Below, piece after piece: positions 12,458 to 24,300 of a stretch of DNA of 64,000 bases (within the stretch, counting starts at the first letter, position 1; the number at the start of each line of letters is the position of its first letter). A model generated the notes under the pieces. The model was not told the origin of the DNA. It made no database searches and worked only from the letters and a program-made list of their open reading frames with translations. Source of the stretch: Chrysomallon squamiferum (taxonomy: Eukaryota; Mollusca; Gastropoda; Neomphalida; Peltospiridae); contig CM022669.1 in assembly GCA_012295275.1 (NCBI GenBank), positions 2,225,140-2,289,139 on the forward strand, read 5' to 3'. The position numbers and the translations under genes were made by a program.

Positions 12458-12502
<45 letters not shown>

Positions 12503-13211
12503 TACATCAAAATAGTAACGTTATTTAATTGTTTTTGTTTTTGTCAGTAAATGAAAATTCATTACAAAAATAAAATACAAATAAACCAAATAATGGACAA
12601 AGGTCACAAATAAAAGAAAAAGTGGTAACAATACGTCAAAAATACGTATAAGATAATACAAATATGAATACTGAAACGTCACAAAAGAAGAAAATTTGAG
12701 GGGAGTACGTCACAAATAAAGGAAAATAAGGACAAAGAGAATAAACGTCACAAAACGTAGTACTGTCACGTATTTACACACTTTTTATTTAGTCAACGGG
12801 TCACGCACTGTAAAGCCAGTCTGGTTTATATTTGAACTCTTTTGAACGACATGCTGTTTTTTCACTAAACTATGTAGCTTATGGTAAAAACTGGTTATTT
12901 ATAAAACTGAATATAAGTTATAAATACTGTACAGTGTTATGGCATATAAAAATATAAGGAATTATTTATCCAATGTCGTTCGGCAAGATATTTTTTAAAT
13001 TTAAATCAACGTTTTAATTACTTCATCAATGCTAGAGAAGGGGTGGACTAAATACCTCCCACCTGATCAAAAAAAGTAATTTTTGTTTTTATTTATTTAT
13101 TTAGTTAGTTATTTTGTTGTTGCTTTTTGATGTTTTGATTTATATTTGTATAAATTCACATTTTTGAAATAGGGATCATAAAAAAAAAAATTGATGTGAA
13201 CAGAATTTTAT

Positions 13212-13304
<93 letters not shown>

Positions 13305-14486
13305 CATACATATACACACATATATATATATTTCATAAAAATGTAATTGATTTCAATGGAAAATAACTTTAAAAACGTACATGGTGCTTTGACATCTTTT
13401 CTTGATCCGCAGTCAACTTGATCGTAGTTCTCACATTTTCTCGAAGTGATCGAGAACTGCTGAGGGTAGGGGCATTCTTGTGTGAGGGGTTCATGATACA
13501 TCCAGTCATCCAGTTCCACAGACAGTGTGCAGTTGAAAAACCAGTGGCAGTTGGTAGGGTGTGGCAGCAAGACCTCCTCCTTGGAAAACACGCACGGATG
13601 GTTGGGATAGATACCTAAAGGTAAAGTAAATTTTTAAAAAGAAAAAAATAATACCACTTAAAATAAATAAAATTTCACCGCTGTGTAGAATTGTTTTAAT
13701 ATGCGTTAATGAAAATATATTAATGGACGATCTCTTAATAATTTTAATAATTTTATTTTTTATAGATATTATTTCATTCTTAATTCATTATAGGTACAGG
13801 TTTAGGCAGATTAAAAGCAAATATAGAGATATAAAGTGTATGAAGGTTAATGTTCTCTAACGAAGGTCATTTTGAAGGTTGTTTCTATCGTCATTACAAA
13901 CCTTTTGAAAACATTTTAGCATATTTATGTACTCGTGTTTATTTACTTTGTGCTGTTTGGCATTCCAAATCAATTGTTCAGCGCGGCAAGGAATTAGTTA
14001 GGCAGCAAATTAAACAACATGTTGTCAGTTTTCCCCGTGTTTACCAGCAGTGAAACCCCCAAAACTGATATATTCAGAAAGTCATGATCACCAAACAGCT
14101 GTTACCTTTGCGATCAAGTGTGACGTCACGAAATCAAAGCAGGTATATTTGTTTGTCATTACAGATAATTGATTTCAAAGTAGTGTATTTAGAAAGGTGC
14201 TTTCCATTATTCACATACAATCTTTCACGACGTCTGTACACACACATAAACACACACACACACATACATACACACATACACACAACACAAGAACATTGTT
14301 TGTAATTACATGTTTATATAAAAGATTAGAAACGTTTTGTTCCATTGGAAATTTAATTTCATTCATTCATATAATTATTATCATTATCATCATAATCCAA
14401 TTACGTTTTATTTTCCAGTCTAGGTATTTTTTTTATTCTAACAATGTAATCACTTTTTAAAGAATTGATCCACGTTCTTTTATTTC

Positions 14487-14541
<55 letters not shown>

Positions 14542-15763
14542 TGTAATCCTTGAATTATTTTCAGCAGTCTTTTGAATATTCATACACTTTCTGTTGGGTA
14601 TGTCTATGAAGCCTGCTCACTTATCACGAAAAATGCCACAGAAAAAAAAGAAACAGATCAGTGTTAGCATTGTTTATGCGTATTTCTTTTTTGTTTTTAA
14701 AGGAATATGCAGAGCTGATGGTAAATTAATGAGTTTTACTTAAAAATTGTAAAAGAGAATAAAACCATTAGATGTTTGAATAATCTGTGTCTGTGTAAAG
14801 TCGTGTAAAATCATATTAACAGATATTTGAATTTTTTTTTTCTATAATACTCAGAAAATTTGAAAACTGATTAAAATCATTTAGTAAGAATAATTTTTAA
14901 ATTAACGTAATAAACATTTTTGATTTTTTTCCCCCAACCTTAAAAAAGGCATTTAGAATACGTATTAATTAATGAAAAAACATATTTTACTTTTTTTATA
15001 CCATATTTTACAAGTTATGATAATAACAGTGTCTATTTAGAAAACAGTTGATCACAATCAGTTTGATAGATGTAAGGGACTTTGAAACAGAAATGAGTTT
15101 ATAACTACAAACTAAAAAAAGTGTTTGACGGTAAAAGATGACGTTTGCCAGACACGTACAGCACCTTAGATCTTTTTAAGTGACGGAAGTAGCTTTCGTA
15201 GTGGTAGCTGCTGTTATTGGTGTAAAATAGTATAATGACGTGTGCCAGACACGAACTGCTTTTCATTCCAGCAATTTAGATCTTTGTAAGTGACAAAAGT
15301 AGTTGCTATTTTTGGTGTAAAGTAGTATAGTAACAGCAATAAACTTACGTTTAATTTCGGCTACGTGTTTTCCTGCAGGATCCTCTTTGTTGAGTAAAGC
15401 ATCCATCCTGTCCGAGGTAGCTGTAAAGTTGCTAATGCGACCAATTCTAAGTTTAGTGGATTTCAGACTCTCGACGACCACGGGACAGTCATTCCAGCGA
15501 GAGTCTTTCCCAACACAATTCCTTGCTGAATCCGACCAGACATATCCTCGAGGACAACCAGGCATCTTTATCGGCTGTCCAGAAACGCAGATGAAGTATT
15601 TGGTACAGTTTTTAGGATCGCGAACCCAGTGGACGCCCAGGTTGTTTTTTTTGCACGGTGGACGGACAATTTGATTATGTTTCACTATGAAGTGAAGCTG
15701 GACTACGCCAAAGAGAACGAGAATGATGAAGAGAGCGAGGAACTTTTCACCAAGACGATCCAT
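10920..15763 (-). CDS. Secreted or membrane-anchored chitin-binding protein with seven CBM14 (peritrophin-A) modules
   Basis: Exons (5'->3', minus strand): 15763-15349, 13614-13381, 12402-11397, 10956-10920. All junctions are GT-AG and join in one frame (1692 bp, about 563 residues). Residues 8-25 form a hydrophobic helix after a short charged N-terminus (signal peptide or type II anchor). CBM14 modules follow at about 37-93, 146-207, 232-286, 303-357, 365-419, 426-481 and 487-545. Most show the classic six-cysteine pattern; the first is C37, C53, C59, C70, C83, C93. Module 3 lacks the second cysteine (Trp-Thr in its place) but has extra cysteines at 223, 229 and 232. These modules bind chitin in peritrophic matrix, cuticle and cephalopod beak. 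The last exon is short, encodes a CENVEES-type tail and is the least certain: reading through the donor at 11396 would instead stop at once. Gene family certain; exact role unknown. Confidence 0.88.
12464..12504. repeat. (TTA)n microsatellite in intron 2 of the chitin-binding gene
   Basis: About 13 TTA repeats, about 60 bp upstream of the acceptor of the large third exon (exon start 12402 on the minus strand). Confidence 0.9.
13213..13299. repeat. Compound (TATC)n-(TA)n microsatellite
   Basis: About nine TATC/TCTA repeats run into about 25 TA dinucleotides. The tract lies in the intron just after the second coding exon of the chitin-binding gene, starting about 80 bp beyond its splice donor. 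Likely highly polymorphic in length. Confidence 0.92.
14490..14541. repeat. (TTA)n microsatellite in intron 1 of the chitin-binding gene
   Basis: About 17 TTA repeats, preceded about 250 bp away by a CA-rich stretch (14239-14288). The Asn-run frame on the other strand is an artefact. Confidence 0.9.
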
Positions 15764-15863
15764 TAGGATTGTTTTCCACTTAGACTCCGTTTTGAATGTT
15801 AGACGATGCTCCTTGTAGAGCTGTGACTGAACGAGCTATGATGCTCCTCCGTTCCGATTCCTG

Positions 15864-15871
15864 ATTTTATA
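15864..15871 (-). promoter_or_regulatory. TATA box of the chitin-binding gene
   Basis: TATAAAAT on the minus strand, about 100 bp upstream of the ATG at 15763. A transcription start about 30 bp downstream (near 15840, within a TCATAG context) would give a 5' UTR of about 75 nt with no intron before the first coding exon. A TATA promoter suits a strongly tissue-specific structural or secreted protein. Seen: motif and spacing. Inferred: start site and tissue specificity. Confidence 0.6.
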
Positions 15872-16629
15872 CTCGCTTAGAGTTTGGTTAAGGGATTGGA
15901 TAATGTCTACAGATTAGGGCAACGTGATGGAAGGGAACTCGGTTCAAAGTCAGCCTAGTTGACACGAGCACACAGTTTCGTATACGTATGAATGCTTGCA
16001 TAGCGATCAGATTTAGCCTTCGACGGCCATGTTTGCTTGTTAAATTTGCACACGCTGACTTTGAAAACTTCGCATTTTTAAACAGGCCAGCCGTACGTTG
16101 AATGAGAAAACCTAATTAATTTACCCACGCGACATTGCTTATTTAGATGAACCCGACCTGCGTCCTGTGTTTGTTTGGAACATCTTGGCTTCAAACGTGT
16201 AACCTGTTGTCAGAAATCACATAGATCTGCGGTATATGCACATATGACCTCAGAAAAAAATTATTGTTTCTTGTTTTTTATTTTTGCACTTTAAATGTGT
16301 TTTGACACTTCAGGATTATTTTGATACATCAATACTCAATGTAGACCGCATCAGCAAAAGGTTTTATATATATATATATATGCCTATTTATTTACTGTTT
16401 CTAATTTTTATAATTATTATTATTGCTTATTTTTTATATTTACATTTTCTTTCTTTCTAGATATATACGTATGCATACATGTGTATGTATGTATGAATGT
16501 ATGTATAGATACATGCATGTGCAGCATAAAAACATATTTAGAGACATGGATAGAAAGGCAGACAGACAGAAAGATAAAGTTATGTTACTGGGGGTTTTGT
16601 CGCGGGTTTTGTACGTCAAAAATCATAAT

Positions 16630-16715
16630 TATTACTTCTTATCAGACAGCAGTACAAACAGATATACAGACAGCAGTGGTCATTTATGTGTACCATTCTA
16701 ATGTATTTACATGCT
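16630..16715 (+). repeat. Interspersed repeat, copy 1 (inverted relative to 22695-22795)
   Basis: A block containing CAGACAGCAGTGGTCATTTA and GTGTACCATTCTAATGTATTTA is the diverged reverse complement of sequence at 22695-22795. Both copies lie in noncoding DNA, one intergenic and one in a LAS2 intron. This indicates a dispersed repeat family of unknown class with a core of about 70 bp. Confidence 0.6.
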
Positions 16716-17164
16716 GTGGTCAGCAAGGTAAAAACAAATACCACTGACCATGTTTAAATATGATGAAGACAACGAATCTCTAAACTTTTCCAGTGACCGA
16801 AATAGCAGACCACGATAAATTCATAATGAGAAAATCTTTAAAACAGTATAAATATGTTTTAAATATTTATACCAGTAGTAAAATTAATTTCTAAACACAT
16901 TTATTAGAAACCTCTGATTAAACTGGTAAAACGATGGTAACACACTGCATAAAAATTCCTTTGTTATAAGTACATGAGTGATATTTGCAACCATGATAAA
17001 CTATAGTTAATATGCTACTCTTTCTAAATTGTTATTACTATTTTTATATTCTATGGCTTTTATAGTCAGTAAATATCGTTTACTATGCTGTCGAATACCC
17101 CGGCTATTCACTTTTTAAAGTCACGGTTTTCAGTTAAATTTTTTCACCTATCTCTGTTAGACTT

Positions 17165-17310
17165 GTTATGTGATTCTTCATTTGTAAGCTACCATTTTGG
17201 GACAAGATATAAATCACATTAAAAGTATTACAATTATGCGATTTCTGTATGTGTTATTTTGAAGATATACTAGTGTCCTATTACTGAATGTAATTAATTA
17301 GATAATCAGT
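17165..17310 (+). repeat. Diverged direct duplication, copy 1 (partner 18085-18215)
   Basis: Shares TTTGTAAGCT, a CATTTT block, AAATCA, AAAGTATTA, a TGTGATTTC/TGCGATTTC block, GTATGTGT and TGTAATTAATTAGA in the same order with 18085-18215. Identity is moderate, with small gaps. The spacing of about 0.9 kb fits an old segmental or transposon duplication. Confidence 0.6.
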
Positions 17311-17393
17311 AGTTTATCATTGAACATTTCTTAACTGATTTTCAGAAAAGGAGTCACCACCAAAGCTTACAAAGGAAAATAATAATAGGCTGG

Positions 17394-17428
<35 letters not shown>

Positions 17429-18084
17429 TTTAAAAAGCGCAAGCTCTCCCGCCATTGAATAAATAAATAAATAAATAATAGAGGAAAGGTGGACTTATAT
17501 TTTCAAGATAGTTTATAGTTTTATAAAATAATATTAATATGTTCATGTGTTCTCTTTATATGTCAGAGTTCATATGTTTTATCATCTCTCACCTACATTT
17601 CACGTTACAAGTAAACTTGTTAAAAAATTATTTTTTAGTGTTTATTTTCTTTTACTTTTTCTTTTATATATATATATCTTTTTAATCAGGCAAACATAAT
17701 GTTGGACACCATATTAATATTGTTTTTAAACATTTGTTTCTGTATAAAACAGATTAATATTTATATAACTGTGTATGTTTTACTCTCATCACACACCAAG
17801 CTGGGGCACAACGTGAACATTTGCTCTGGTGACAGGTAAACACAACTGTTAGCTTTCTGCCAACAAGTCAGTATGTTACGTATCATCTCAGCATAACGTA
17901 ACTAACCATACGCAGGTTTAGGGGGATGTATCCAAGACTGCTCCTGCCTTCTGTTGCCGCCTATTAGTGGTTTATGACGAAACCAAACGGTGGCACCAAA
18001 GTTTATTAAATTATTAATCCACGCCGGCAAACACTATTGTCGTAAATTCGCAGCTACTCAGTTTCAGTTTCTTACCCGTACACC

Positions 18085-18215
18085 CATTAAGTGATACTTT
18101 ATTTGTAAGCTGACATTTTAGATTCACACGTAAATCATACGAAAGTATTAGAGGTGTGTGATTTCAGTATGTGTCATCTAGTCTGTTAGTATTAAATGTA
18201 ATTAATTAGACGGAA
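18085..18215 (+). repeat. Diverged direct duplication, copy 2
   Basis: Partner of 17165-17310; see that entry for the shared blocks. A second pair of direct repeats lies close by: a segment of about 55 bp containing GTTGTTGTAATAATATATAA and TTTCACTGAACC at about 18460-18515 and again at about 18873-18930. Confidence 0.6.
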
Positions 18216-18296
18216 AAAAAGAATGTCAGAAATTTATTTTTAATATAATTTTTATTTTTTAAATCATCTTTTTCTTCTTCTTCTTATTTATTTATT

Positions 18297-18304
<8 letters not shown>

Positions 18305-18382
<78 letters not shown>
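18305..18382. repeat. Long (TTA)n microsatellite
   Basis: About 25 TTA repeats following a short TTTA array. This is the longest trinucleotide array in the window. Confidence 0.95.
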
Positions 18383-18383
<1 letters not shown>

Positions 18384-21334
18384 AAACGATTGAAACTTTC
18401 GTGTTTTTTTTTTTTTTTGAACGAATCGATTCATTGTATTGAAAGGTAGTCTCACATATATTTACTGTTTCTCTGTTGTTGTAATAATATATAATTATTT
18501 CACTGAACCCATAACTTGTGTCCAATCCATCAGTTAATAAAACTTAGTTCTAAAAAAAATGAGGAAGGTTTTCCTTTAGATCTGATTAAGGTAAAATAAA
18601 ACAGGTTCGCTATAATGTCTTTATTTTAATTTATTACTAATTATAATAATAGAATAAATAAAAACTATACAATAATTACAAAACAATTTGATAATAACAC
18701 AACCTTTAATGCGTTATGGGTATTTTCCCTACCAAAAACGTTTACAGAATATAAAGTGTGCATAACTGTTTCCTATTTCTTAAATTTGAATACCTATTTG
18801 AAATTTTTGTGATGTTCGGTCTAAACAAATTACCAACACAATTGTTATTAAAAATATATATATAAGATATATATTTTACTGTTTCTGTGTTGTTGTAATA
18901 ATATATAATTATTTCACTGAACCTATAATTTATATTCCTACTTTAGCATAAATATCGCAAAACAAATCTTTTTTTTTACTTTTTTTTTACTAAATTATAT
19001 TTGTTCGCGATTAAAAAAAAATATATATAGTTATTTGTTTCATTCGTGTTTTTTGTTTTCATTGATACATTAAAATAATCCATGATCCAAACAGAATATC
19101 ACGAGGACGATATTTAGATATATATTTTTTTATTAATGATTAAATTGCTCAGTCAGGTATGTTAAAGTAGATGTGTATTGTCCAGGAACAAAACAAAGTA
19201 TGTATTTTGTTGCTGTTAAGGTATACATAACTGAGAAAAGAATAACACGTGTTGTGACGCTCTAAATGATTTTGCTTCATTCATCTTAATTATATGAAAT
19301 ATTGAAAATTTAATATCTGTTAAAATTTAAATATATGGAGTGGAGAGGTTATTTAATAACACACACATATATCATTTATCTACCAGATAGAAAAGGTTTG
19401 CTGGATATACGAATTAATCACCTTGATTAATTTACAAAATACAAAATGCAAAAACCATTCAGCTAATAATTCTTCAGAATTAACAATGCAATAAAAACAA
19501 ACAAGAATTACGTGTTAATTTTTTTTATTAATGTTATTAAAATGAAACTGAAATCTTGCAAATAAATGTAGAAAATTCTAATACATGAAAGAAATAGAAA
19601 TAAATAAGAATTTGATCTGTTATATTGTTGAAAACATTTAACTATATTTACGCTATCTCATGATCTAACAAGAAAAATATTTAACATAGGTGTTTTTATT
19701 CTAAAAAAATAATGTCCATCAGTATTTAGTCTATTCAACAAAATAAAATAAAAAATATATTATTATGTTTTTTTTTATTGTTTTTTCATTTTTTTTTCAT
19801 TTTTTTTTCATTTTTGAAAATCCATTACAAGAACAACTGTGACAACTATTATAAATACGACAAACAAATATTACTGGTAGAAAATAATCGTTTGAAACTT
19901 TCAAAAACAAACCCTTATTTAAACTCACCATTTAAAAACATCACGAGATAAAACATACCCTGGCTTTATGGATCCCCTTAAAACGCCGTGTTAATCGAAT
20001 ATAAAATAACTTTTTTATGTCATTGTACCTTTTGTTGCTGTTTAACTGTTTAACATCAAAAAGAAAGAAAAAAATGACAGATGAAAATAAAATTAAAAAT
20101 TAGAACTTTACAGTGCATTTAATATAAACTCTACATTTAAAATCAGCTTTAGTATTTTCCCCATTAAAATATCTATTCGGTTTCATCTTTGTTTAGAGTT
20201 TGCGTGTCAACACAGTTTTATTCTTACAAAATTTTAAAAATTCTCTTTATTTATAATGTAATCAAGTAAGTCTTTCAAGGCGTCCAAACCAGTTAACTAT
20301 AAAATTTATATCAGCTGTGGCTTCATTGGCTTCTAAGAGGAGAAAAGGCTTAAAGCTTTCATTTTAATAGATCGATTCTGATTAATAGCTGCAATGTGGC
20401 TCCTGTTCGATCATTTATTCAGTTCGATTTTGAGTGGCTAATAAGGCATTTCAAAATAATACTTGATATTTTTCCCTCTTTATCAAAATTGTTATTGTTA
20501 CCATTATTACTGCCGCTTCGTTCTTCGCAAAAGCATGCTCGGTTTCCAAATTTGTTGTTACATTTTCGAATTGTAATTATTTCACGTTTTAATTTTAAGC
20601 TATATATCTTTAACCATTTTATAAAGTGAAATATATTCTCACTAATTCCTCTTATATACTGTTTATAAATTCTATGCGTGACAAAGATTATATGAAAGAG
20701 AGAAAGAAAAATAAAAAGAATGAAAATGAACTCTTCAGACCGCGGCGACACTTTGAGTGACGTAAACCGTCTGTGGAATATCTTGAAGTTATTTAGTTTT
20801 ATTATTCTTAGTCGAACCATTTTAAGCGAAATTTACTCAGTGCTAAATAAAAATAAGTTAGCAGTTTATAAACAGTGTATGCTCGAAAAACATTCTAACT
20901 GAAATAGTTTGCAGAGGGAACTTTTCCATACGTATATTAAAAAACAGAAATAATATTTTTTAAAAAAGCCTCTAATTTTTTTTAATTAATTTTATGGATA
21001 AAAGTCAATTAAAATGCCAGTAATATATTCCTGAGAAAGGTTTTACGTTTCCATATAATTTAATAAAATTTTAACTCATATATTTTTTAATTAATATCCT
21101 GAAAAATGAAAAAGAATAAACACAGAAAAAACCCACAACCCCCCCACCAAAATAAACAATAAAAGAAAAGAAAAAAAAACAACAACAAAAAACCCCGTAA
21201 GTCTGGTATTCAGTTGAAAATGTAAGTTTGATGATTAATTTGAGTTAATAATCAGAAGGTATTTAATACTAAATAGTCTTGTAGGTACCAATAAGTTAAG
21301 AGGACACATGTAAATGTTAGCAACTTGCTAGTTG

Positions 21335-24300
21335 TCAGGGTTTGCTGAGCAGTGATGTAGCTGAAGCACTGACAGAGGATACAGAGACCAAGTCATCATT
21401 TGATGGTGTCCCACTGTGAACAAGATTTTTCAGTCTGTTCAAGTGAATTAGAGCCCTTTGAAAATAAAACAAATAACATCATTCTTTGTACACAGTAATA
21501 CAGAAAAAGTTATCATTTCATTTTCTGCAGTAACTAAATAATTGGCTTTAACTAATCTAGTGTCTGTTTCATTGTTATCCCCAAATCTTGCTACATTTCT
21601 ATAATATACTTTATTTCCTTCTACTACTGCTATTAATAATAGGATATTTAATATTAAATATCATTAGTCATAGTTATTTTTTGATATTTCGTCTGTTAAT
21701 ATCAGTAAGTTATCTTCAATCTCTGCTATATTTGCAGAATACAATTTTCATTCCTCTCTGAATGCATACATTATTTGTTGAAATTTATATGAAAGTATTA
21801 TGGTTAAGAATAAATAAACTTATTACTAATTTACCTTTCCAGACTCTGACCACCAGGTTCTGCAACAAAGTTGTAATCTTTTAAAGCAGGCAGTGAGACA
21901 GGTGACACCCGGCCACGTCTCTGTTCATTCTGAAAACAAATAAATTACCAATATATTAATTCTTCATCTAACAAAACATTTTATTATTCAAGATCATTAT
22001 TAAAAATATGATTTTCAAAATACAAATAATATTTTATGCAACAAAAAAAATGTTAGCCTGGTGAATTAGAGCTAAGCTTTTATTTTTATGTACAAAAGAA
22101 AAAAAAAATGAACAAAAAGAATGAGAAAGAAATATGTCACCTCATAATTTGAAAATTGTTCATACTGTAACTTTATAAGCAAACAATAAGAACTCACTTC
22201 TGAGCTGAATTCTTTCCCTTTTGTTGAACTCTCTTCTGCTTGAAGTTTAAAAAGCATGTTTTTCAATGCTTCCATGCTGCCAGGTTGTTGTGAGCCAGTC
22301 AAAGTTGGAGACTAGAGATGAAACAAAATCTCAATCATTATTTGGAAATTAGGATGAAAAATATGTTTTTATTCATGTGTATTTCTGAAATTAGTCTTCT
22401 TTGGATGGCAGTTTATTAGGGCAATAATATAATTGTTTAAGCATTATCCTTTCATCCTGAACTTCAAACACAGTAATAATCAAACATATTTTATTTGCTT
22501 TTATCAGAAAATAAATTAGTGAAAATAACCATGCATACATTCCTATATAATTAAGTTCAACACCTCTTTTTCTTTAAGCTTTCCAGCCCTTATAACAACA
22601 AAAACAACATTTAACTGAGCTAGATATATAAAGTATAACTCACTGTCTTCATATTTAAACTTGGTCAATGGTATTTGTTTCTACCTTACTGGGCACAATG
22701 TGTAAATACACACAAACCATTAGAAAGGTACACACAAATGACCACTGCTGTCTGTAGAAAATTTATGAAAAGGTCTGTTTGAATGCTCTGATAAGATATA
22801 AATTTATAACACTTTTCTCTCTCCCTCTTCCAACACACATATTTATTTGCACACACACCCACAGCCTAACATATGAATAAAAAAACAAAAAAGTCATAAT
22901 ACCTTATGTGTATCCTGCTCCTTATTTTCAGAGGATCTTTCTTTTCTAAACAAAAATGAACACTGGTTTTTTAAATAACATATTTATTAATTGTTATTAT
23001 TATTATAAAACAAATTAACTGTAAATACTCAAGTATGACAATTTATAATTCTAAAACAAACAGTATATTGTATAACAAATTGCTACATAACTGGATTGTG
23101 ATTGTTTACTTACTGACTGCCTGTGTTATGATCCCACATTCTGTGACTGTTGTGAACAACACCAAATGCATGATTGGTGTGACTAGCTGGTTTGGCAGGA
23201 GTTGGAATGAAAGGTAAGTCATCAGAAACACCTGTAACACCTGTGTAATAATATTAATAATAATAATAATAATAATCAATGAATAAATAAATAATAGCAA
23301 TTTTGTAATAAGCAAAGTAATAACATATAATAACAACTAAAAAATAATAAATTAACAACCAAAAATTATTAAAATAACAATAACAAACAGAAATCTATTA
23401 ATAATTATAATTTATCTACAATATAATGTGAAGAAAAAAAGAATTAGTAAGAAAATAAATAGCAAACAAGCAAACCAATCAATCAATCAATAAATAAATG
23501 AATAAGCAAGTAAATAAAAAAATTCCATTGAAACTAACTTTCAAATTACTGTTTACAAATACAGTCGTCTTTATGTTTAATAGAAACAGCAAAAATAAAT
23601 AAATAAGTTAAAAAATAAAATAAAAAGCCTACAATAGATCTTCTTGTACCTCTGATTTTTTGCTTTCTAACAAACATTATAAAAATTTATTTCATCTTGA
23701 GTTAACAAAACAGTGCTGATACATTTGATTTGTTGAAATTTTGGATCAATGCCTGATATTGTGAAATAGTTTTCAACAAAGAAAACACTGAATTCAACAG
23801 AAAATGTGTTTTTTAAAATCTACTTACTCAGATGGTCATGTTTGTTAATAGGACTAGCACCAGTAATATCAGATTTAATTTCAGCTTTTCCTGCTGATGA
23901 GGAGCAAGTCTCCATGCTAGAACATCGAGGCTTGTTCCTTCCCACTTCACAGGCTGACTTGTGATGTACATTTGAGGTCTGCTTGTCAAGTTCCTCCAGA
24001 TATTTGTCCAGAGTTGTTTGGAGCTGTGATGATCTGGACAGCTCCAAATACATTGCATCTAAATATGGATTATCTCTGACTTTCTTTTTAGATTTTTCTA
24101 CATCATCATTTGATTTGGTAAGGCTGTTCTCTTTGCCATTGAGGATTCTATTTCTCTCCTCTTCCAAAGCCAACACCTTTTGTGAATAAGCCCTTATTTC
24201 TTCTGATACATTTGCTTTTGTTAAAACATTTGGTTCACTAATGTTCAAATCAGAAAAATTTAAACCTGGTAAAGAATTACTAAAACCTGTTGTGTCAACT

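Larger units (their letters stand above)
15880..21334. other. Intergenic region between the chitin-binding gene promoter and the LAS2 gene
   Basis: No coding exon was recognised. The first 350 bp (15880-16230) is complex upstream sequence of the chitin-binding gene and may hold its control elements. The rest is AT-rich DNA with (TA)n, (ATT)n and T-rich tracts and old dispersed duplications. A GC-richer island at 17780-18060 has no ORF. 18400-21300 is plain AT-rich sequence apart from the repeats listed. Confidence 0.55.

Noticed and set aside
20396-20902. Overlapping frames of 60-133 codons on both strands
   Set aside because: No homology recognised, AT-rich, no consistent splice signals.
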